DNA from: Streptomyces panaciradicis
GTDB taxonomy: Bacteria; Actinomycetota; Actinomycetes; Streptomycetales; Streptomycetaceae
NCBI RefSeq assembly: GCF_023516615.1
Contig: NZ_JAMGBF010000007.1
Coordinates: 51,611-115,610, forward strand
DNA length: 64,000 bases
Reading direction: 5' to 3'
How positions within the stretch are numbered: position 1 is the stretch's first letter; each line of letters starts with the position of its first letter. Below are positions 52,520-62,239 of this stretch, in pieces. Position numbers and translations under genes: made by a program. The notes beneath the pieces are model-generated. The model ran no database searches. It had not been told where the DNA came from and saw nothing but the letters and a program-made list of their open reading frames with translations.

Positions 52520-53065
52520 TCACCGCAGGTCGGCCGCATATCCGGGAAGCACCCGGCGCAGGGCGCGCAGCGCGTAGTACGCGCGGGACTTCACGGTACC
52601 GGCAGGGATTCCGAGGGCTTCGGCGGCTTCCGCCACACTCGCCCCCTGGAAGTACACGAGCACCAGGACTTCGCGGTGCTCGGGAGTGAGTGTCTTCACA
52701 GCCTCGCGTACGTCGAGCGCGGCGGCGGCCCGCTCGGCGTGGTCGGCGATCACCCGTGAGTTCTCCAGGATCGCGTCACCCACCTCGGCCGGCCGCGCCT
52801 GCCGGGCCCGCCGTGCGTCGATGGCCAGCCGCCGTCCCACGGTCATCAGCCACGGCCGTACGGACTCGAAGTCGTCTGCGCGCAGCGCCTCGGGATGCTG
52901 CCAGGCGCGCACGAGGGTCTCCTGCACCAGGTCCTCGGCGCGCTGGCGGTCGCCGTCACAGAGCCGGAGCAGGAGCGCGAAGAGGGGCCGGCCGTGCTCC
53001 CGCTGCAGTGCGGCGAGCTCGTGCTCGGCGGTCGTCCCGTTCGTGAGGGTGGTTCCGGCCGTCAT
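52520..53065 (-). CDS. ECF sigma factor (SigK/SigL-like)
   Basis: A 181-residue ECF sigma factor. Region 2 includes AEDLVQETLVRAWQHPEAL, region 4 LTPEHREVLVLVYFQGASVA and GIPAGTVKSRAYYALRALR. The start is ATG 53065. It is on the same strand as, and upstream of, the RskA-like anti-sigma factor, so the pair probably responds to an envelope signal. The 232-base divergent gap with the CapA-like gene contains a partly palindromic sequence (gaacgg...ccgttc about 53157-53179) that could be a promoter or operator. Confidence 0.9.
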   Translation of the reverse strand: MTAGTTLTNGTTAEHELAALQREHGRPLFALLLRLCDGDRQRAEDLVQETLVRAWQHPEALRADDFESVRPWLMTVGRRLAIDARRARQARPAEVGDAILENSRVIADHAERAAAALDVREAVKTLTPEHREVLVLVYFQGASVAEAAEALGIPAGTVKSRAYYALRALRRVLPGYAADLR

Positions 53066-53297
53066 GCGCGTATGGCATCGCAGGGGGCGGATTCGGGACA
53101 GGGGCCGCGCCGGGATCTGCGACGGACGGTCGATCGCGTCGACGAACGGTACGACGAACGGTCCGTGACGGTCCGTTCACACCGGGGCGGGGTCCGCTCC
53201 CGCGTGCCGGACGGGCTAATCGGCGGGTCGAAGCCGGAGACGGGGCAGACCAGTTCGTACCTTTTGTGAGTAAATATGACTACAGTGGGGTGAGCTG

Positions 53298-54449
53298 ATG
53301 ATTGCACGCAGACAGCAGGTTGCCCTGGCCCTCACGGCCGTCCTCGCCGGAGGCGCCGCCTGCCAGGCCCAGCACCACGAAGCGGCGCCGCGGTCGGGGC
53401 GGCCCGCCCCGGTCCCCGCCCGCGGGTTCACGCTCGTCGCCTCCGGTGACGTGCTGCCGCACACCTCGATCATCGACCGCGCGCGCTTCGACGGCGGCGG
53501 CAGCCGCTACGACTTCCGCCCGATGCTCGCGGGGGTCCGGCCCATCGTCTCCCGCGCCGATCTGGCGCTGTGTCACATGGAGACCGTCTACGGGGAGAAC
53601 GGCGACTACACCGGCTATCCCGTCTTCAAGTCCCCGCCCGAGGTGGCCCAGGGCCTCGCCGCCACCGGCTACGACGGCTGCTCCACCGCCTCCAACCACA
53701 GCCTCGACGACGGCGCCGCGGGCATCGCCCGCACCCTCGACGCCCTCGACCGCGCGGGCGTACGGCACGCGGGCTCGGCGCGCACGGAGGCCGAGGCGCA
53801 CACCGCGACCATCCTCCAGGCGGGGCCGGCGAAGGTCGCCCACCTCGCCTACACCTACGACACCAACGGCATCCCGATGCCGGCGGGCGAGCCGTGGGCC
53901 GTCAACCTCATCGACCCGGGTCGGATCGTCGCGGACGCGCGCGCCGCCCGGCAGGCCGGCGCCGACGTGGTGGTCGTCTCCCTGCACTGGGGCACGGAGT
54001 GGCAGGACGAACCGGACGCGCAACAGCTCGACCTGGCCCGGACGCTCACCGCCTCCCGCACCGGCGGCCGCCCCGACATCGACCTCATCCTCGGCACCCA
54101 CGCCCACGTCCCGCAGGCCTACGAGAAGGTCAACGGCACCTGGGTGATCTACGGCATGGGCGACCAGATCGCCGGCGAGATGACCAACCAGCAGGGCGTC
54201 CAGGACCCCCGGGGCGACCAGTCCACCCTCGGCCGCTTCACTTTCGCCCCGCCCGCCCGCCCCGGCGGACGCTGGGAGGTGACCAGGGCCGAGTTCATCC
54301 CGCAGATGTTCGACGTCGACGCCGGACGGGTGGTCGACCTCAACCGGGCGATCGACCAGGGCGCCGGCCTGCAGGGGGTGCGCGACCGCATCCGGGACGT
54401 CGTGCTCAGCCGCGGCGCGGCCAAGGACGGCCTGGTGATGGGGCAGTAG
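53298..54449 (+). CDS. CapA-like lipoprotein (metallophosphatase fold)
   Basis: A 383-residue exported protein of the CapA/PgsA family. A lipobox-like end (LAGGAAC) suggests a lipid anchor. Metallophosphatase-type motifs are in order: ASGDVLPH, CHMETVY, STASNHSLDDG, SLHWGTEW and GTHAHVPQ. CapA proteins take part in poly-gamma-glutamate export or hydrolysis, but isolated copies like this one lack capB and capC, so the actual substrate is unknown. ATG 53298 has ggggtgag just ahead. It is convergent with the MarR gene. Confidence 0.87.
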   Translation: MIARRQQVALALTAVLAGGAACQAQHHEAAPRSGRPAPVPARGFTLVASGDVLPHTSIIDRARFDGGGSRYDFRPMLAGVRPIVSRADLALCHMETVYGENGDYTGYPVFKSPPEVAQGLAATGYDGCSTASNHSLDDGAAGIARTLDALDRAGVRHAGSARTEAEAHTATILQAGPAKVAHLAYTYDTNGIPMPAGEPWAVNLIDPGRIVADARAARQAGADVVVVSLHWGTEWQDEPDAQQLDLARTLTASRTGGRPDIDLILGTHAHVPQAYEKVNGTWVIYGMGDQIAGEMTNQQGVQDPRGDQSTLGRFTFAPPARPGGRWEVTRAEFIPQMFDVDAGRVVDLNRAIDQGAGLQGVRDRIRDVVLSRGAAKDGLVMGQ

Positions 54450-54458
54450 GTCAGTCGG

Positions 54459-54953
54459 TCAGTCCGGGTCGGGCTCGGCGTGGTCGAAGGTCTTCAGCAT
54501 CTCCTTCAGCACGCGCGTGCACGCCCTCAGGTCGGCGTCGGTGAGGTCGCCGCCGACCTGCCGGTTCAAAGCGTGTTCGCGGGCCAGGATCGTGTCGATC
54601 ATCGCCTCGCCCTCCGGGGTGATCCGGATCAGCGAGGACCGCTGGTGGGCCGGGTTGGGTGTGACCTCGGCCCAGCCCTCGGCCACCGCGTCGTTGACCA
54701 TGCGCTGCACGAACTGACGAGTCAGGGTCATGATCCTGCCCATCTGCGGCACCGTCATCGCCCCGTGCCGGCGCAGCAGGGCGAGCACGGAGCGCACGCC
54801 GACGGAGACCCCCTCGACCTGCTGGCCCTGCTCGATCTTGCGCAGGCCGCGCCGGTAGAGCGCGCCGATCAGGTCGAACACCTCGGAGACGCGGTGACCG
54901 AGTTCGTCGGGGGGCAGTGGGGCGTCGTCGTCGTTCACCCCGACATCATGCAC
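54459..54953 (-). CDS. MarR family transcriptional regulator
   Basis: A 164-residue MarR-type winged-helix regulator. The DNA-binding part includes HGAMTVPQMGRIMTLTRQFVQR, and the wing HQRSSLIRITPEGEAMI. ATG 54953 is used; a GTG five codons in is possible. It is divergent from an alpha/beta hydrolase, with two TGACA/TTGTCA palindromes in the 57-base gap, so it almost certainly represses both itself and the hydrolase until a small ligand binds. Confidence 0.9.
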   Translation of the reverse strand: MHDVGVNDDDAPLPPDELGHRVSEVFDLIGALYRRGLRKIEQGQQVEGVSVGVRSVLALLRRHGAMTVPQMGRIMTLTRQFVQRMVNDAVAEGWAEVTPNPAHQRSSLIRITPEGEAMIDTILAREHALNRQVGGDLTDADLRACTRVLKEMLKTFDHAEPDPD

Positions 54954-54963
54954 CGGACCATCA

Positions 54964-54980
54964 TGACAACCAGATTGTCA
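54964..54980. promoter_or_regulatory. MarR operator 1
   Basis: TGACAA-ccaga-TTGTCA is a perfect 6-5-6 palindrome, 11 bases upstream of the MarR start. Confidence 0.75.
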
Positions 54981-54994
54981 AACGCTCCAGAAGA

Positions 54995-55011
54995 TGACAC
55001 CTTGGTTGTCA
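54995..55011. promoter_or_regulatory. MarR operator 2, overlapping a start codon
   Basis: TGACAC-cttgg-TTGTCA repeats operator 1 with one arm base changed, 31 bases downstream. Its last base is the A of the hydrolase ATG at 55011. Confidence 0.72.
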
Positions 55012-55829
55012 TGACGATCGCTTCCGAACTGAGCTACTACACGTCCACCGACGGCGACCTCGCCTATCTCGACACCGGTGCGGGCGACCTCGTGGTCCTG
55101 CTGCACCCCGGCTACGTCGACCACCGGGTCTTCGACGACCAGATCCCCGCCCTCGCGGCCGCCGGCCACCGCGTGATCGCCCCGGACACGCGCGGCCACG
55201 GCTCCTCCGCCAACGCCACCGGGCCCTTCCGCTGGGCCGACGACCTCGCCGCACTGCTGCGCCACCTCGACGCGGGTCCCGCCGTCGTCGTCGGCGTCTC
55301 GATGGGCGGCGTGATCGCCACCGACACGGTGCTGGAGCACCCCGAACTGGTCCGTGCCGTCGTCACCTGCGGCGCCGCGACCGGCGACTGGCAGTACACG
55401 GACGAGTGGACCCGGGGGATCCAGGCCGAGTACGCCCGCACCCTGGGCGCCGGTGATCTGGAGGGGTGGCTGGAGGCGTTCCTGCGGGTCGTGCCCGGAC
55501 CGCACCGCGACGCCGGCGACGTCGACCCGGACATCGGGCGCCGGCTGCGGGAGATGGCCTTCCGGACGATGTCGAAGCACACGCCCGGTGAGACGGACTG
55601 GCTGGTGCGCGTGACCGACTCCTGGTCCCGCCTGCCGAAGATCGACGTCCCCGTCCTCGCCGTCAACGGCACCCTGGAGCCCGTCGAACTCCTCGACGCC
55701 GCCCGGCGGCTGGCCGCGACCGTCCCCGACGGGCGCGCCGAGACCATCGAGGGCGTCGCCCACTACCTGAACATGGAGAAGCCGGAGGAATTCAACGCCG
55801 TCCTGCTGGACTTCCTGGGCAGCCTGTAG
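55011..55829 (+). CDS. Alpha/beta hydrolase under MarR control
   Basis: A 272-residue alpha/beta hydrolase. The oxyanion region is LLHPGYVDHRVFD, the nucleophile elbow GVSMGG, and the His is in IEGVAHYLNMEKP; the acid is probably in VLAVNGTLEP. No ribosome site precedes the ATG at 55011 and that codon abuts the operator, so the mRNA may be leaderless. An alternative start is the ATG at 54963, which would also fall in operator 1. Relatives cleave lactones, esters or carbon-carbon bonds; a detoxifying role is suggested only by the MarR control. Confidence 0.85.
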   Translation: MTIASELSYYTSTDGDLAYLDTGAGDLVVLLHPGYVDHRVFDDQIPALAAAGHRVIAPDTRGHGSSANATGPFRWADDLAALLRHLDAGPAVVVGVSMGGVIATDTVLEHPELVRAVVTCGAATGDWQYTDEWTRGIQAEYARTLGAGDLEGWLEAFLRVVPGPHRDAGDVDPDIGRRLREMAFRTMSKHTPGETDWLVRVTDSWSRLPKIDVPVLAVNGTLEPVELLDAARRLAATVPDGRAETIEGVAHYLNMEKPEEFNAVLLDFLGSL

Positions 55830-55842
55830 ATCCCCTCTCGGA

Positions 55843-56304
55843 CTACGGCACCACTGTCACCGGCCAGCGCCCCGCCTTCACCAGGCGCACCGCCACCGAC
55901 CCCACGATCCGGTGGCCCGCCTGCTCCGAGGCGCCCACCACCACCGCGTCCGCCTTGAGTTCGTCCGCTGCCTTCACCAGACCGCCGTAAGGGTCGCCGC
56001 GGAAGGTGTGGAACTCCCAGCGCACGTCGAATATCCCCTTCGTGCGCTCGGTGGCCTCGCGGATCTGCTTGACCAGGTCCTCGGCGATCTCGTCCGTCGT
56101 CTCCGCCACCGGCGCCCCCATCGCCGCGCCCGCCGCCATCACCGGCTGGACGTAGACGACGGCGAGCAGCGCCCGCTGACGCCGGGCCAGACCCCCGGCG
56201 TACGCCGCCGCCCGAAGGGAGGAGTCGGAGCCGTCCACGCCGACGACGATGACCTTGGGCCCGTCGGTACCCCGCTCGAACCGGTGCGAGTGCTGTTCCG
56301 TCAC
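55843..56304 (-). CDS. Universal stress protein (UspA family)
   Basis: A 153-residue single Usp domain. The opening VIVVGVDGSDSSLRAAAYA and the ATP-loop-like VVGASEQAGHRIVGSVAVRL are recognisable, although the second Gly of the usual GxxG loop is not clearly present, so ATP binding is uncertain. It is convergent with the hydrolase gene, 13 bases apart, and divergent from lysX. Usp proteins act in the cytoplasm under stress, dormancy or hypoxia. Confidence 0.9.
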   Translation of the reverse strand: MTEQHSHRFERGTDGPKVIVVGVDGSDSSLRAAAYAGGLARRQRALLAVVYVQPVMAAGAAMGAPVAETTDEIAEDLVKQIREATERTKGIFDVRWEFHTFRGDPYGGLVKAADELKADAVVVGASEQAGHRIVGSVAVRLVKAGRWPVTVVP

Positions 56305-56392
56305 GGCTGTGAGGCTATCGGAACGCCCAGGTCCGCCCCGTGCGCGGGACCTCGGGGAAGCGTGACGGCCCGTTCCTTCCTACAGTCGGTAC

Positions 56393-59300
56393 ATGAGTGC
56401 CACGGCGGAGGCCTCCGCGCGCAGGGAAGCGCCGGGCCCGACACCTCAGCCCGGAACCGGCCCGACGAGCAAGGTGCCCGAGGCCTTCGCGGCCTTCTTC
56501 GGCGCCCTCGCCGTCCTGTGCGCCCTGCTGGCCGTCATCCCGCCCCTGCGCCTCCTGCTGCGCCCCGTCGTCCGCTTCCTCGACCTGATCACCGTCCCGG
56601 TCAGCGCCAACCTCGCCTACGCCGTCTTCCTGCTGCTGCTGGCCGGCGCGACCGCCGCCCGCAAGAAGGTCGCCTGGTGGCTGGTGGTGGTGTACCTGGG
56701 GCTGCTGGTCGTCGACGACGCCGTCGACGTGCTGTTCGGCCGCCTGTACGCCGAGGCGCTGCCGTCCCTCGTCGTCTGCGGACTGCTGCTCGTCGTGCTG
56801 ATCGTCGCCCGCCGGGAGTTCTACGCCGCCTCGCGCCCGGCCGCCGTCCGCCGCGCGGTCGGTGTCCTCGTCGCCGGCCTCGCCCTGGGCATCCTCGCCG
56901 GCTGGGGACTGGTCGAGCTGTTCCCCGGCACCCTGCCCTGGGGCCAGCGGCTGCTGTGGGCCGCCAACCGGGTGTGCGGCGGCCTGGTCTCCGCCCGTTC
57001 CTTCGACGGCCGCCCGCCCCGCGCCCTGCACTTCCTGCTCGGCCTGTTCGGCGCCCTCGCCCTCCTCAACGCGGCCGCCACCCTGTTCCGCTCCCAGCGC
57101 ATGCAATCCGCCCTGCACGGCGACGAGGAACCCCGCATCCGCGCCCTGCTCGGCGCCTACGGCGAGAACGACTCCCTCGGCTACTTCGCGACCCGCCGCG
57201 ACAAGGCCGTCGTCTTCTCGCCCAGCGGCAAGGCCGCCGTCACCTACCGCGTGGAGGCCGGCGTCTGCCTGGCCAGCGGCGACCCCGTCGGCGACCGCGA
57301 GGCATGGCCGCACGCCATCGCCGCCTGGCAGGACGTGGCCCGCCGGCACGCCTGGGCGCCGGCGGCGATGGGCGCCTCGGAGGACGGCGCCAAGGCGTAC
57401 GCCCGCGCCGGCCTCGGCGCGCTCCAGCTCGGCGACGAGGCGATCCTGAACGTCGCCGACTTCGACCTCGACGGCCGCGACATGCGGGTGACCCGGCAGG
57501 CCGTCCACCGCGTCCGCCGCACCGGCGCCACCAGCCGCATCCGCCGCCACTCCGCTCTCACCGACGCGGAGATGGAGGAGATCGTCGACAGGGCCGACGC
57601 CTGGCGCGACACCGAGACCGAACGCGGCTTCTCCATGGCCCTGGACCGCCTCGGCGACCCGGCCGACGGCGACTGCCTCCTCGTGGAGGCCCTCGGCCCG
57701 GACGGCCGGCTGCTCGCCCTGCTCTCCTTCGTCCCCTGGGGCGGCGACGGCGTCTCCCTCGACCTGATGCGCCGTGACCGCACCGCGCCCAACGGCGTCA
57801 TGGAGTTCATGGTCGCCGAACTGTGCGCCGCGGCCCCCAAGCTGGGCGTACGCCGGATCTCCCTGAACTTCGCCGTCTTCCGCTCGGTCTTCGAGGAGGG
57901 CGCCCGCATCGGCGCCGGACCGGTCCTCAGGCTCTGGCGGCGACTGCTGCTGTTCTTCTCCCGCTGGTGGCAGCTGGAGGCCCTGTACCGCTCCAACGCC
58001 AAGTACCACCCGCAGTGGTACCCGCGCTTCATCTGCTACGGCGACGCGGGCGCCCTCGCCCGCATCGGCCTGGCCTCCGGAATCGCCGAAGGCTTCGTCT
58101 CCGTACCGTCGATGCGCAAACTCTGGGGAAAAGGGCACTCGAAGACAGCGACCAGGCCCGCCACGACGGAGGGCCTGCCGTCGCTGTCGGCGCTCGGCCT
58201 CGACGGAGGGGGCGAGGCCGGGCCCGGCGACCCGTCGGCCGGCCTGCCCGAACAAGTCCGCGTCCGGCATCGCACCCTGGACCGCCTGCGCGCCGAGGGC
58301 ACGGAACCCTACCCGGTGGGCGTCCCCGCCCCCACCCACGCCCTCGCGGACGTCCGCGAGGGCGAGCACGTCACCGTCGCCGGCCGGATCATGCTCGTCC
58401 GCGACTTCGGCGGCATCGTCTTCGTCGTCCTGCGCGACTGGTCCGGTGATCGCCAACTCGCGCTCACCCGCGCCGAGTCAGGACCCGCCCTCGACCGGTT
58501 CACCGCCGACACCGACATCGGCGACCACATCACCGCCACCGGCGAGGCCGGCGTCAGCGACAAGGGCGAACCCACCGTCTTCGTCACCTCCTGGCAGCTG
58601 ACCGGCAAGTGCCTGCGCCCCCTGCCCGACAAACGCCGGGGCCTGGCCGACCCCGAGGCCAAGGTCCGCATGCGCTACGTCGACCTGATCTCCGGGCCCG
58701 ACGCCCGCGAGATCGTCCGCGCCCGCTCCACCGCCGTACAGGCCCTGCGCCAGGGCCTGCTGGAGCGCGGCTACCTGGAGGTCGAGACGCCGATGCTCCA
58801 GCAGATCCATGGCGGAGCCAACGCCCGCCCCTTCACCACCCACATCAACGCCTACGACCTCGACCTGTACCTGCGCATCGCCCCCGAGCTCTACCTCAAG
58901 CGGCTGTGCGTCGGCGGCCTGGAGAAGGTCTTCGAGATGGGCCGCACCTTCCGCAACGAGGGCGTCTCCTACAAGCACAACCCCGAGTTCACCATGCTGG
59001 AGGCCTACCAGGCCTTCGCCGACTACGACGTGATGCTCGACCTCACCCGCGAACTCATCCAGGGCGCCGCCACCGCCGCGTTCGGCACACCCGTCGCCCG
59101 CAAGGACGGCAAGGAGTACGACATCTCGGGCAGGTGGCCGGTCAAGACGGTCCACGGCGCGATCTCGGAGGCCCTGGGGGAGGAGATCGACGCGGACACG
59201 GGCCTGCCCGCGCTGCGGCGGCTCTGCGACCGGGCGGGCGTGCCGCACACCTCCGACGACGGCCGCGGCGACGTCGTCCTGGAGATGTACGAGCGGCTGG

Positions 59301-59674
59301 TGGAGGAGAAGACCCGGCTGCCCACCTTCTACAAGGACTTCCCCACCGACGTCTCCCCGCTCACCCGGCAGCACCGCGCCGACCCGCGGCTCGCCGAGCG
59401 CTGGGACCTGGTCGCCTTCGGCACCGAACTGGGCACCGCCTACTCGGAGCTGACCGACCCGGTCGAGCAGCGCCGCCGCCTGACCGCCCAGTCCCTGCTC
59501 GCCGCCGGGGGAGACCCCGAGGCCATGGAGCTGGACGAGGACTTCCTCGACGCCCTCGAGTACGCGATGCCGCCCACCGGCGGCCTCGGCATCGGCGTGG
59601 ACCGGCTGGTCATGTTCCTCACCGGCCGCACGATCCGGGAGACGCTGCCCTTCCCGCTGGTGCGCCGCCGCTGA
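56393..59674 (+). CDS. lysX: Bifunctional lysylphosphatidylglycerol synthase / lysyl-tRNA synthetase LysX
   Basis: A 1093-residue fusion. Residues about 30-230 are a multi-helix membrane region, about 250-600 an MprF-type (DUF2156) aminoacyl transferase ([34 protein letters not shown]), about 660-760 an anticodon-binding OB fold, and about 770-1090 a class II lysyl-tRNA synthetase (MRYVDLI; motif 2 GRTFRNEG; motif 3 [13 protein letters not shown]). It makes Lys-tRNA and transfers the Lys to phosphatidylglycerol, which makes the membrane more positive and resistant to cationic peptides. Start ATG 56393. The single long frame covers both activities, as in actinobacteria such as Mycobacterium. 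Confidence 0.93.
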   Translation: MSATAEASARREAPGPTPQPGTGPTSKVPEAFAAFFGALAVLCALLAVIPPLRLLLRPVVRFLDLITVPVSANLAYAVFLLLLAGATAARKKVAWWLVVVYLGLLVVDDAVDVLFGRLYAEALPSLVVCGLLLVVLIVARREFYAASRPAAVRRAVGVLVAGLALGILAGWGLVELFPGTLPWGQRLLWAANRVCGGLVSARSFDGRPPRALHFLLGLFGALALLNAAATLFRSQRMQSALHGDEEPRIRALLGAYGENDSLGYFATRRDKAVVFSPSGKAAVTYRVEAGVCLASGDPVGDREAWPHAIAAWQDVARRHAWAPAAMGASEDGAKAYARAGLGALQLGDEAILNVADFDLDGRDMRVTRQAVHRVRRTGATSRIRRHSALTDAEMEEIVDRADAWRDTETERGFSMALDRLGDPADGDCLLVEALGPDGRLLALLSFVPWGGDGVSLDLMRRDRTAPNGVMEFMVAELCAAAPKLGVRRISLNFAVFRSVFEEGARIGAGPVLRLWRRLLLFFSRWWQLEALYRSNAKYHPQWYPRFICYGDAGALARIGLASGIAEGFVSVPSMRKLWGKGHSKTATRPATTEGLPSLSALGLDGGGEAGPGDPSAGLPEQVRVRHRTLDRLRAEGTEPYPVGVPAPTHALADVREGEHVTVAGRIMLVRDFGGIVFVVLRDWSGDRQLALTRAESGPALDRFTADTDIGDHITATGEAGVSDKGEPTVFVTSWQLTGKCLRPLPDKRRGLADPEAKVRMRYVDLISGPDAREIVRARSTAVQALRQGLLERGYLEVETPMLQQIHGGANARPFTTHINAYDLDLYLRIAPELYLKRLCVGGLEKVFEMGRTFRNEGVSYKHNPEFTMLEAYQAFADYDVMLDLTRELIQGAATAAFGTPVARKDGKEYDISGRWPVKTVHGAISEALGEEIDADTGLPALRRLCDRAGVPHTSDDGRGDVVLEMYERLVEEKTRLPTFYKDFPTDVSPLTRQHRADPRLAERWDLVAFGTELGTAYSELTDPVEQRRRLTAQSLLAAGGDPEAMELDEDFLDALEYAMPPTGGLGIGVDRLVMFLTGRTIRETLPFPLVRRR

Positions 59675-59769
59675 CCCGGCCCCCTCCGCTTGGGCCGAGC
59701 GGGTGCATTCCCGCCGCCGCCGCGGTGTCGCTGCGGGGCGTCTGCCCCTCGCCGGGCGACTGATGAGTC

Positions 59770-60609
59770 ATGAAGAAGGATCAGTTCCTCACGCGCCGCC
59801 GGATGCTGATCGCCGGCGCCGCCGCCCTGGGTGCCGCCGGCACCGCCGGCGCGTTCGCACTGGGCGCGGGCGACGAGCCGGCGCGCCCGGCCGCCTCCGC
59901 CGCCGCCGGGCCGCAGGCACGTCCCGTGCTCAAGCCCTCCGCCTACCGTCTCCAGCCCCTGACCGGCTACGGACCGCCGCACCGGACGGCCGCCCGCACC
60001 GCCGTCCGCCACGAGCCGTTCCTGCGTATCTCCGGGGCCGGTCGCACCATGGTGCTGACCTTCGACGACGGCCCCGACCCCCGCTACACCCCGCACATCC
60101 TGGACACCCTGGCCGAACACGACGTCCGCGCCATGTTCTTCGTGTGCGGGGAGCAGGCCGACTGGAACCGGGACCTGCTGGCCCGGATGGCCGACGAGGG
60201 GCACGTCGTCGGCAACCACACCTGGTCCCACCCCCTGCTGACCCGGATGACCCGCCGCCAGATCCGCTCGGAGCTGCAGCGCACCAGCAAGGTCATCGAG
60301 GACGCCTACGGAGAGCGTCCGCTGTGGTTCCGCGCGCCGTACGGGGCGTGGAACCGCTCCGTCTTCCAGATCGAGGCCGAACTGGGCATGGAGCCCATGG
60401 CCTGGACGATCGACACCGAGGACTGGACCACACCAGGCACCAGCGTGATCGTCGACCACGTCGAGGACGGCGCCGCCCCCGGCGTCGTGGTGCTCTCGCA
60501 CGACGCCGGGGGCGACCGCTCCCAGAGCGTCCGGGCACTGAAGCGGTATCTGCCGCACCTGCTGGATTCCGGCTACCACCTCACCGTGCCCAGGCGCCGC
60601 CCCATTTGA
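59770..60609 (+). CDS. Secreted polysaccharide deacetylase (NodB homology, CE4)
   Basis: A 279-residue exported CE4 deacetylase. The Tat-type signal starts TRRRMLIAGAAALG. The NodB domain carries TFDDGPDP (catalytic base and metal Asp), HTWSHP (metal His pair), RAPYGAWN and a C-terminal LSHDAGGDR. It removes acetyl groups from peptidoglycan, chitin or a similar surface polymer using a divalent metal. The ribosome site before ATG 59770 is weak. It lies 95 bases after lysX and may be an independent cell-envelope gene. Confidence 0.9.
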   Translation: MKKDQFLTRRRMLIAGAAALGAAGTAGAFALGAGDEPARPAASAAAGPQARPVLKPSAYRLQPLTGYGPPHRTAARTAVRHEPFLRISGAGRTMVLTFDDGPDPRYTPHILDTLAEHDVRAMFFVCGEQADWNRDLLARMADEGHVVGNHTWSHPLLTRMTRRQIRSELQRTSKVIEDAYGERPLWFRAPYGAWNRSVFQIEAELGMEPMAWTIDTEDWTTPGTSVIVDHVEDGAAPGVVVLSHDAGGDRSQSVRALKRYLPHLLDSGYHLTVPRRRPI

Positions 60610-60639
60610 CGGAGCCGCGCCCGCCCGGCCGGGGATCGC

Positions 60640-61296
60640 TCAGCGGACCTCGGCCAGGCGGGCGAAGACGACGACATTGCCGTCGTAACCGTGCTGCTTC
60701 GAAAAACCGCCGCCGCAGGTGATGACCCGCAATTCCGGCTCCCCCTTGGAACCGTAGACACGGTCGCCGGGGAAATTGTTCTTCGCGAAGACCTCGATGC
60801 CGTAGATCTCGAACACGGCCGTCTTTCCGTCCTTGCGGGCGACCTCGATGCGATTTCCCTTCTTCAGCGCCCCGAGTCCGTAGAAGACGGCGGGGCCCGA
60901 CTTGTTGTCCACGTGACCGACGACGACCGCTGTCCCCTTCTCCCCGGGCGACACCGCGCCGGTGAACCAGCCCGCCAGATTCGGGTCCTCCGGCGGGGGC
61001 GCGCCGACCCAGCCGTCCGAGTCCAGGCCCACCGGCATGACCGGCGCGTCGACCCGGATCGTGGGAATCCTGACCCGGTCGGGCACGGCGTACGGCAACG
61101 CCTGGACCTTGGCCGAGGTGCCGGGGACCCGGCTGTCCGCCGCGGCCGCCGAGGCGGGCTGCGGCGGACCGACGTCGAATTCTCCCGACCCGTTCCGAAT
61201 GAGCGCGAGGCCGGTCAGCAGAACAAGCGCTATCACGCCCCAAGGAGCGCGCTTCTTGGGCTGCTCCTCTTCTTCGGCCAGCTCGAACGCAGACAT
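60640..61296 (-). CDS. Class F sortase
   Basis: A 218-residue transpeptidase. After a short acidic cytoplasmic start one helix anchors it (WGVIALVLLTGLALI). The catalytic His is in VVGHVDN and the Cys in VITCGGGF (TLxTC position), with a probable Arg in VVVFARLAEVR. Class F sortases are common in actinobacteria and attach or process surface proteins, but their sorting signal is poorly defined. Nearby genes encode two related surface proteins with C-terminal anchors, possible clients. ATG 61296 with the tacttccc complement (gggaagtcg) as ribosome site. Confidence 0.9.
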   Translation of the reverse strand: MSAFELAEEEEQPKKRAPWGVIALVLLTGLALIRNGSGEFDVGPPQPASAAAADSRVPGTSAKVQALPYAVPDRVRIPTIRVDAPVMPVGLDSDGWVGAPPPEDPNLAGWFTGAVSPGEKGTAVVVGHVDNKSGPAVFYGLGALKKGNRIEVARKDGKTAVFEIYGIEVFAKNNFPGDRVYGSKGEPELRVITCGGGFSKQHGYDGNVVVFARLAEVR

Positions 61297-61629
61297 TCGA
61301 CTTCCCCTCTCGACGCGGCCGTCGCCACGTCATTCGCGCATACGAGAACGCTAAGTCCCGCGCACGCGACCGGCGACGGGGCACAAGCCGAACGGGTGGC
61401 CCCGCATGTTGCCGGTGCGCCATCCGAGTTGCCGCTCCCAGGAATTTTCTGACGGTCCGTGACCTGCGGAGATATCCGATTGTGCGGTTGTCGTCCGGCG
61501 TGTCCTCTCACCAGGACGGACCAGCGCCGAAATGCGGGCCGCCGCACGGCAACTGAGGGTCGTAGCGGGAGGCGCTTTCTCGCCGATCGACCGGGGACGG
61601 GACCCGGGGCGTCTTCCGCGGAGGATCAC
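61297..61629. other. Divergent non-coding region between sortase and surface-protein genes
   Basis: A 333-base gap without a credible gene. It should hold the two divergent promoters. On the minus strand TAGCGT at 61348-61353 is a possible -10 box for the sortase; the same hexamer occurs before the gene at 62240-62782. No clear -35 or operator is visible. Confidence 0.4.
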
Positions 61630-62124
61630 ATGCGTACCACTCGTGCCCTGGCGGCCTCGGCCGCCGTGGTCGCCACCCTCGGGCTCGCCGCCCCGACGGC
61701 CGTCGCACGCGACGGCATGCCCATCACCCTGAGCAACCTCGTCGCCCTGCCCAGCGTCATCGCCCGCGGCGGGCAGCTGACCATCACCGTCGACGGCTGC
61801 CCGGGGCTGGCCGTGGCGACCTCCGACGCGTTCTCGTCCACGACGCTGAACCGGGTCGCGAACAGCAACACGTCGAGGGGCACCGCGACGGTCAACACCA
61901 ACGCCCGCACCGGTTCGCACAGCATCACGGTGACCTGCGGCAGCCAGACCCTGACCAATCCCACCGCCTACACCGTGATCGGCGGTGTCCGCGGCGGCCT
62001 CGGCGGCAGCTCCTCCACCGGGGCCACCCCGACCGACATGGCCATCGGCGGCGGACTGGTCGCGGCGGCCGTCATCGGCGGCGGCTTGTTCCTGATGCGC
62101 CGCCGGTCGGAGAGGCGGATCTGA
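61630..62124 (+). CDS. Surface protein with C-terminal membrane anchor, paralogue A
   Basis: A 164-residue exported protein: signal peptide (MRTTRALAASAAVVATLGLA, then PTAVA/RD), a beta-rich domain with two Cys (DGCPGLAVATS and VTCGSQTL), a Gly/Ser/Thr linker, one helix (IGGGLVAAAVIGGGLFLM) and a basic tail (RRRSERRI). The Cys pair may form a disulfide. The tail order matches a sortase substrate, though no LPxTG-like motif stands before the helix. gagga precedes ATG 61630. Function unknown. Confidence 0.8.
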   Translation: MRTTRALAASAAVVATLGLAAPTAVARDGMPITLSNLVALPSVIARGGQLTITVDGCPGLAVATSDAFSSTTLNRVANSNTSRGTATVNTNARTGSHSITVTCGSQTLTNPTAYTVIGGVRGGLGGSSSTGATPTDMAIGGGLVAAAVIGGGLFLMRRRSERRI

Positions 62125-62180
62125 GCTCCTCCCCCTTCGGAGCGCGGATCGCACGGACCGCACACCTCGCACGTCGAACG

Positions 62181-62221
62181 GCCCCCGCCCCGGATCCTCG
62201 GCCAGGATCCGGGGCGGGGGC
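62181..62221. terminator. Perfect 18-bp bidirectional terminator
   Basis: gcccccgccccggatcct (62181-62198) pairs without mismatch with aggatccggggcgggggc (62204-62221) across a 5-base loop. It lies between two convergent paralogous genes and can serve both. Confidence 0.85.
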
Positions 62222-62239
62222 ATGCGCGCGAGGTCCCGG

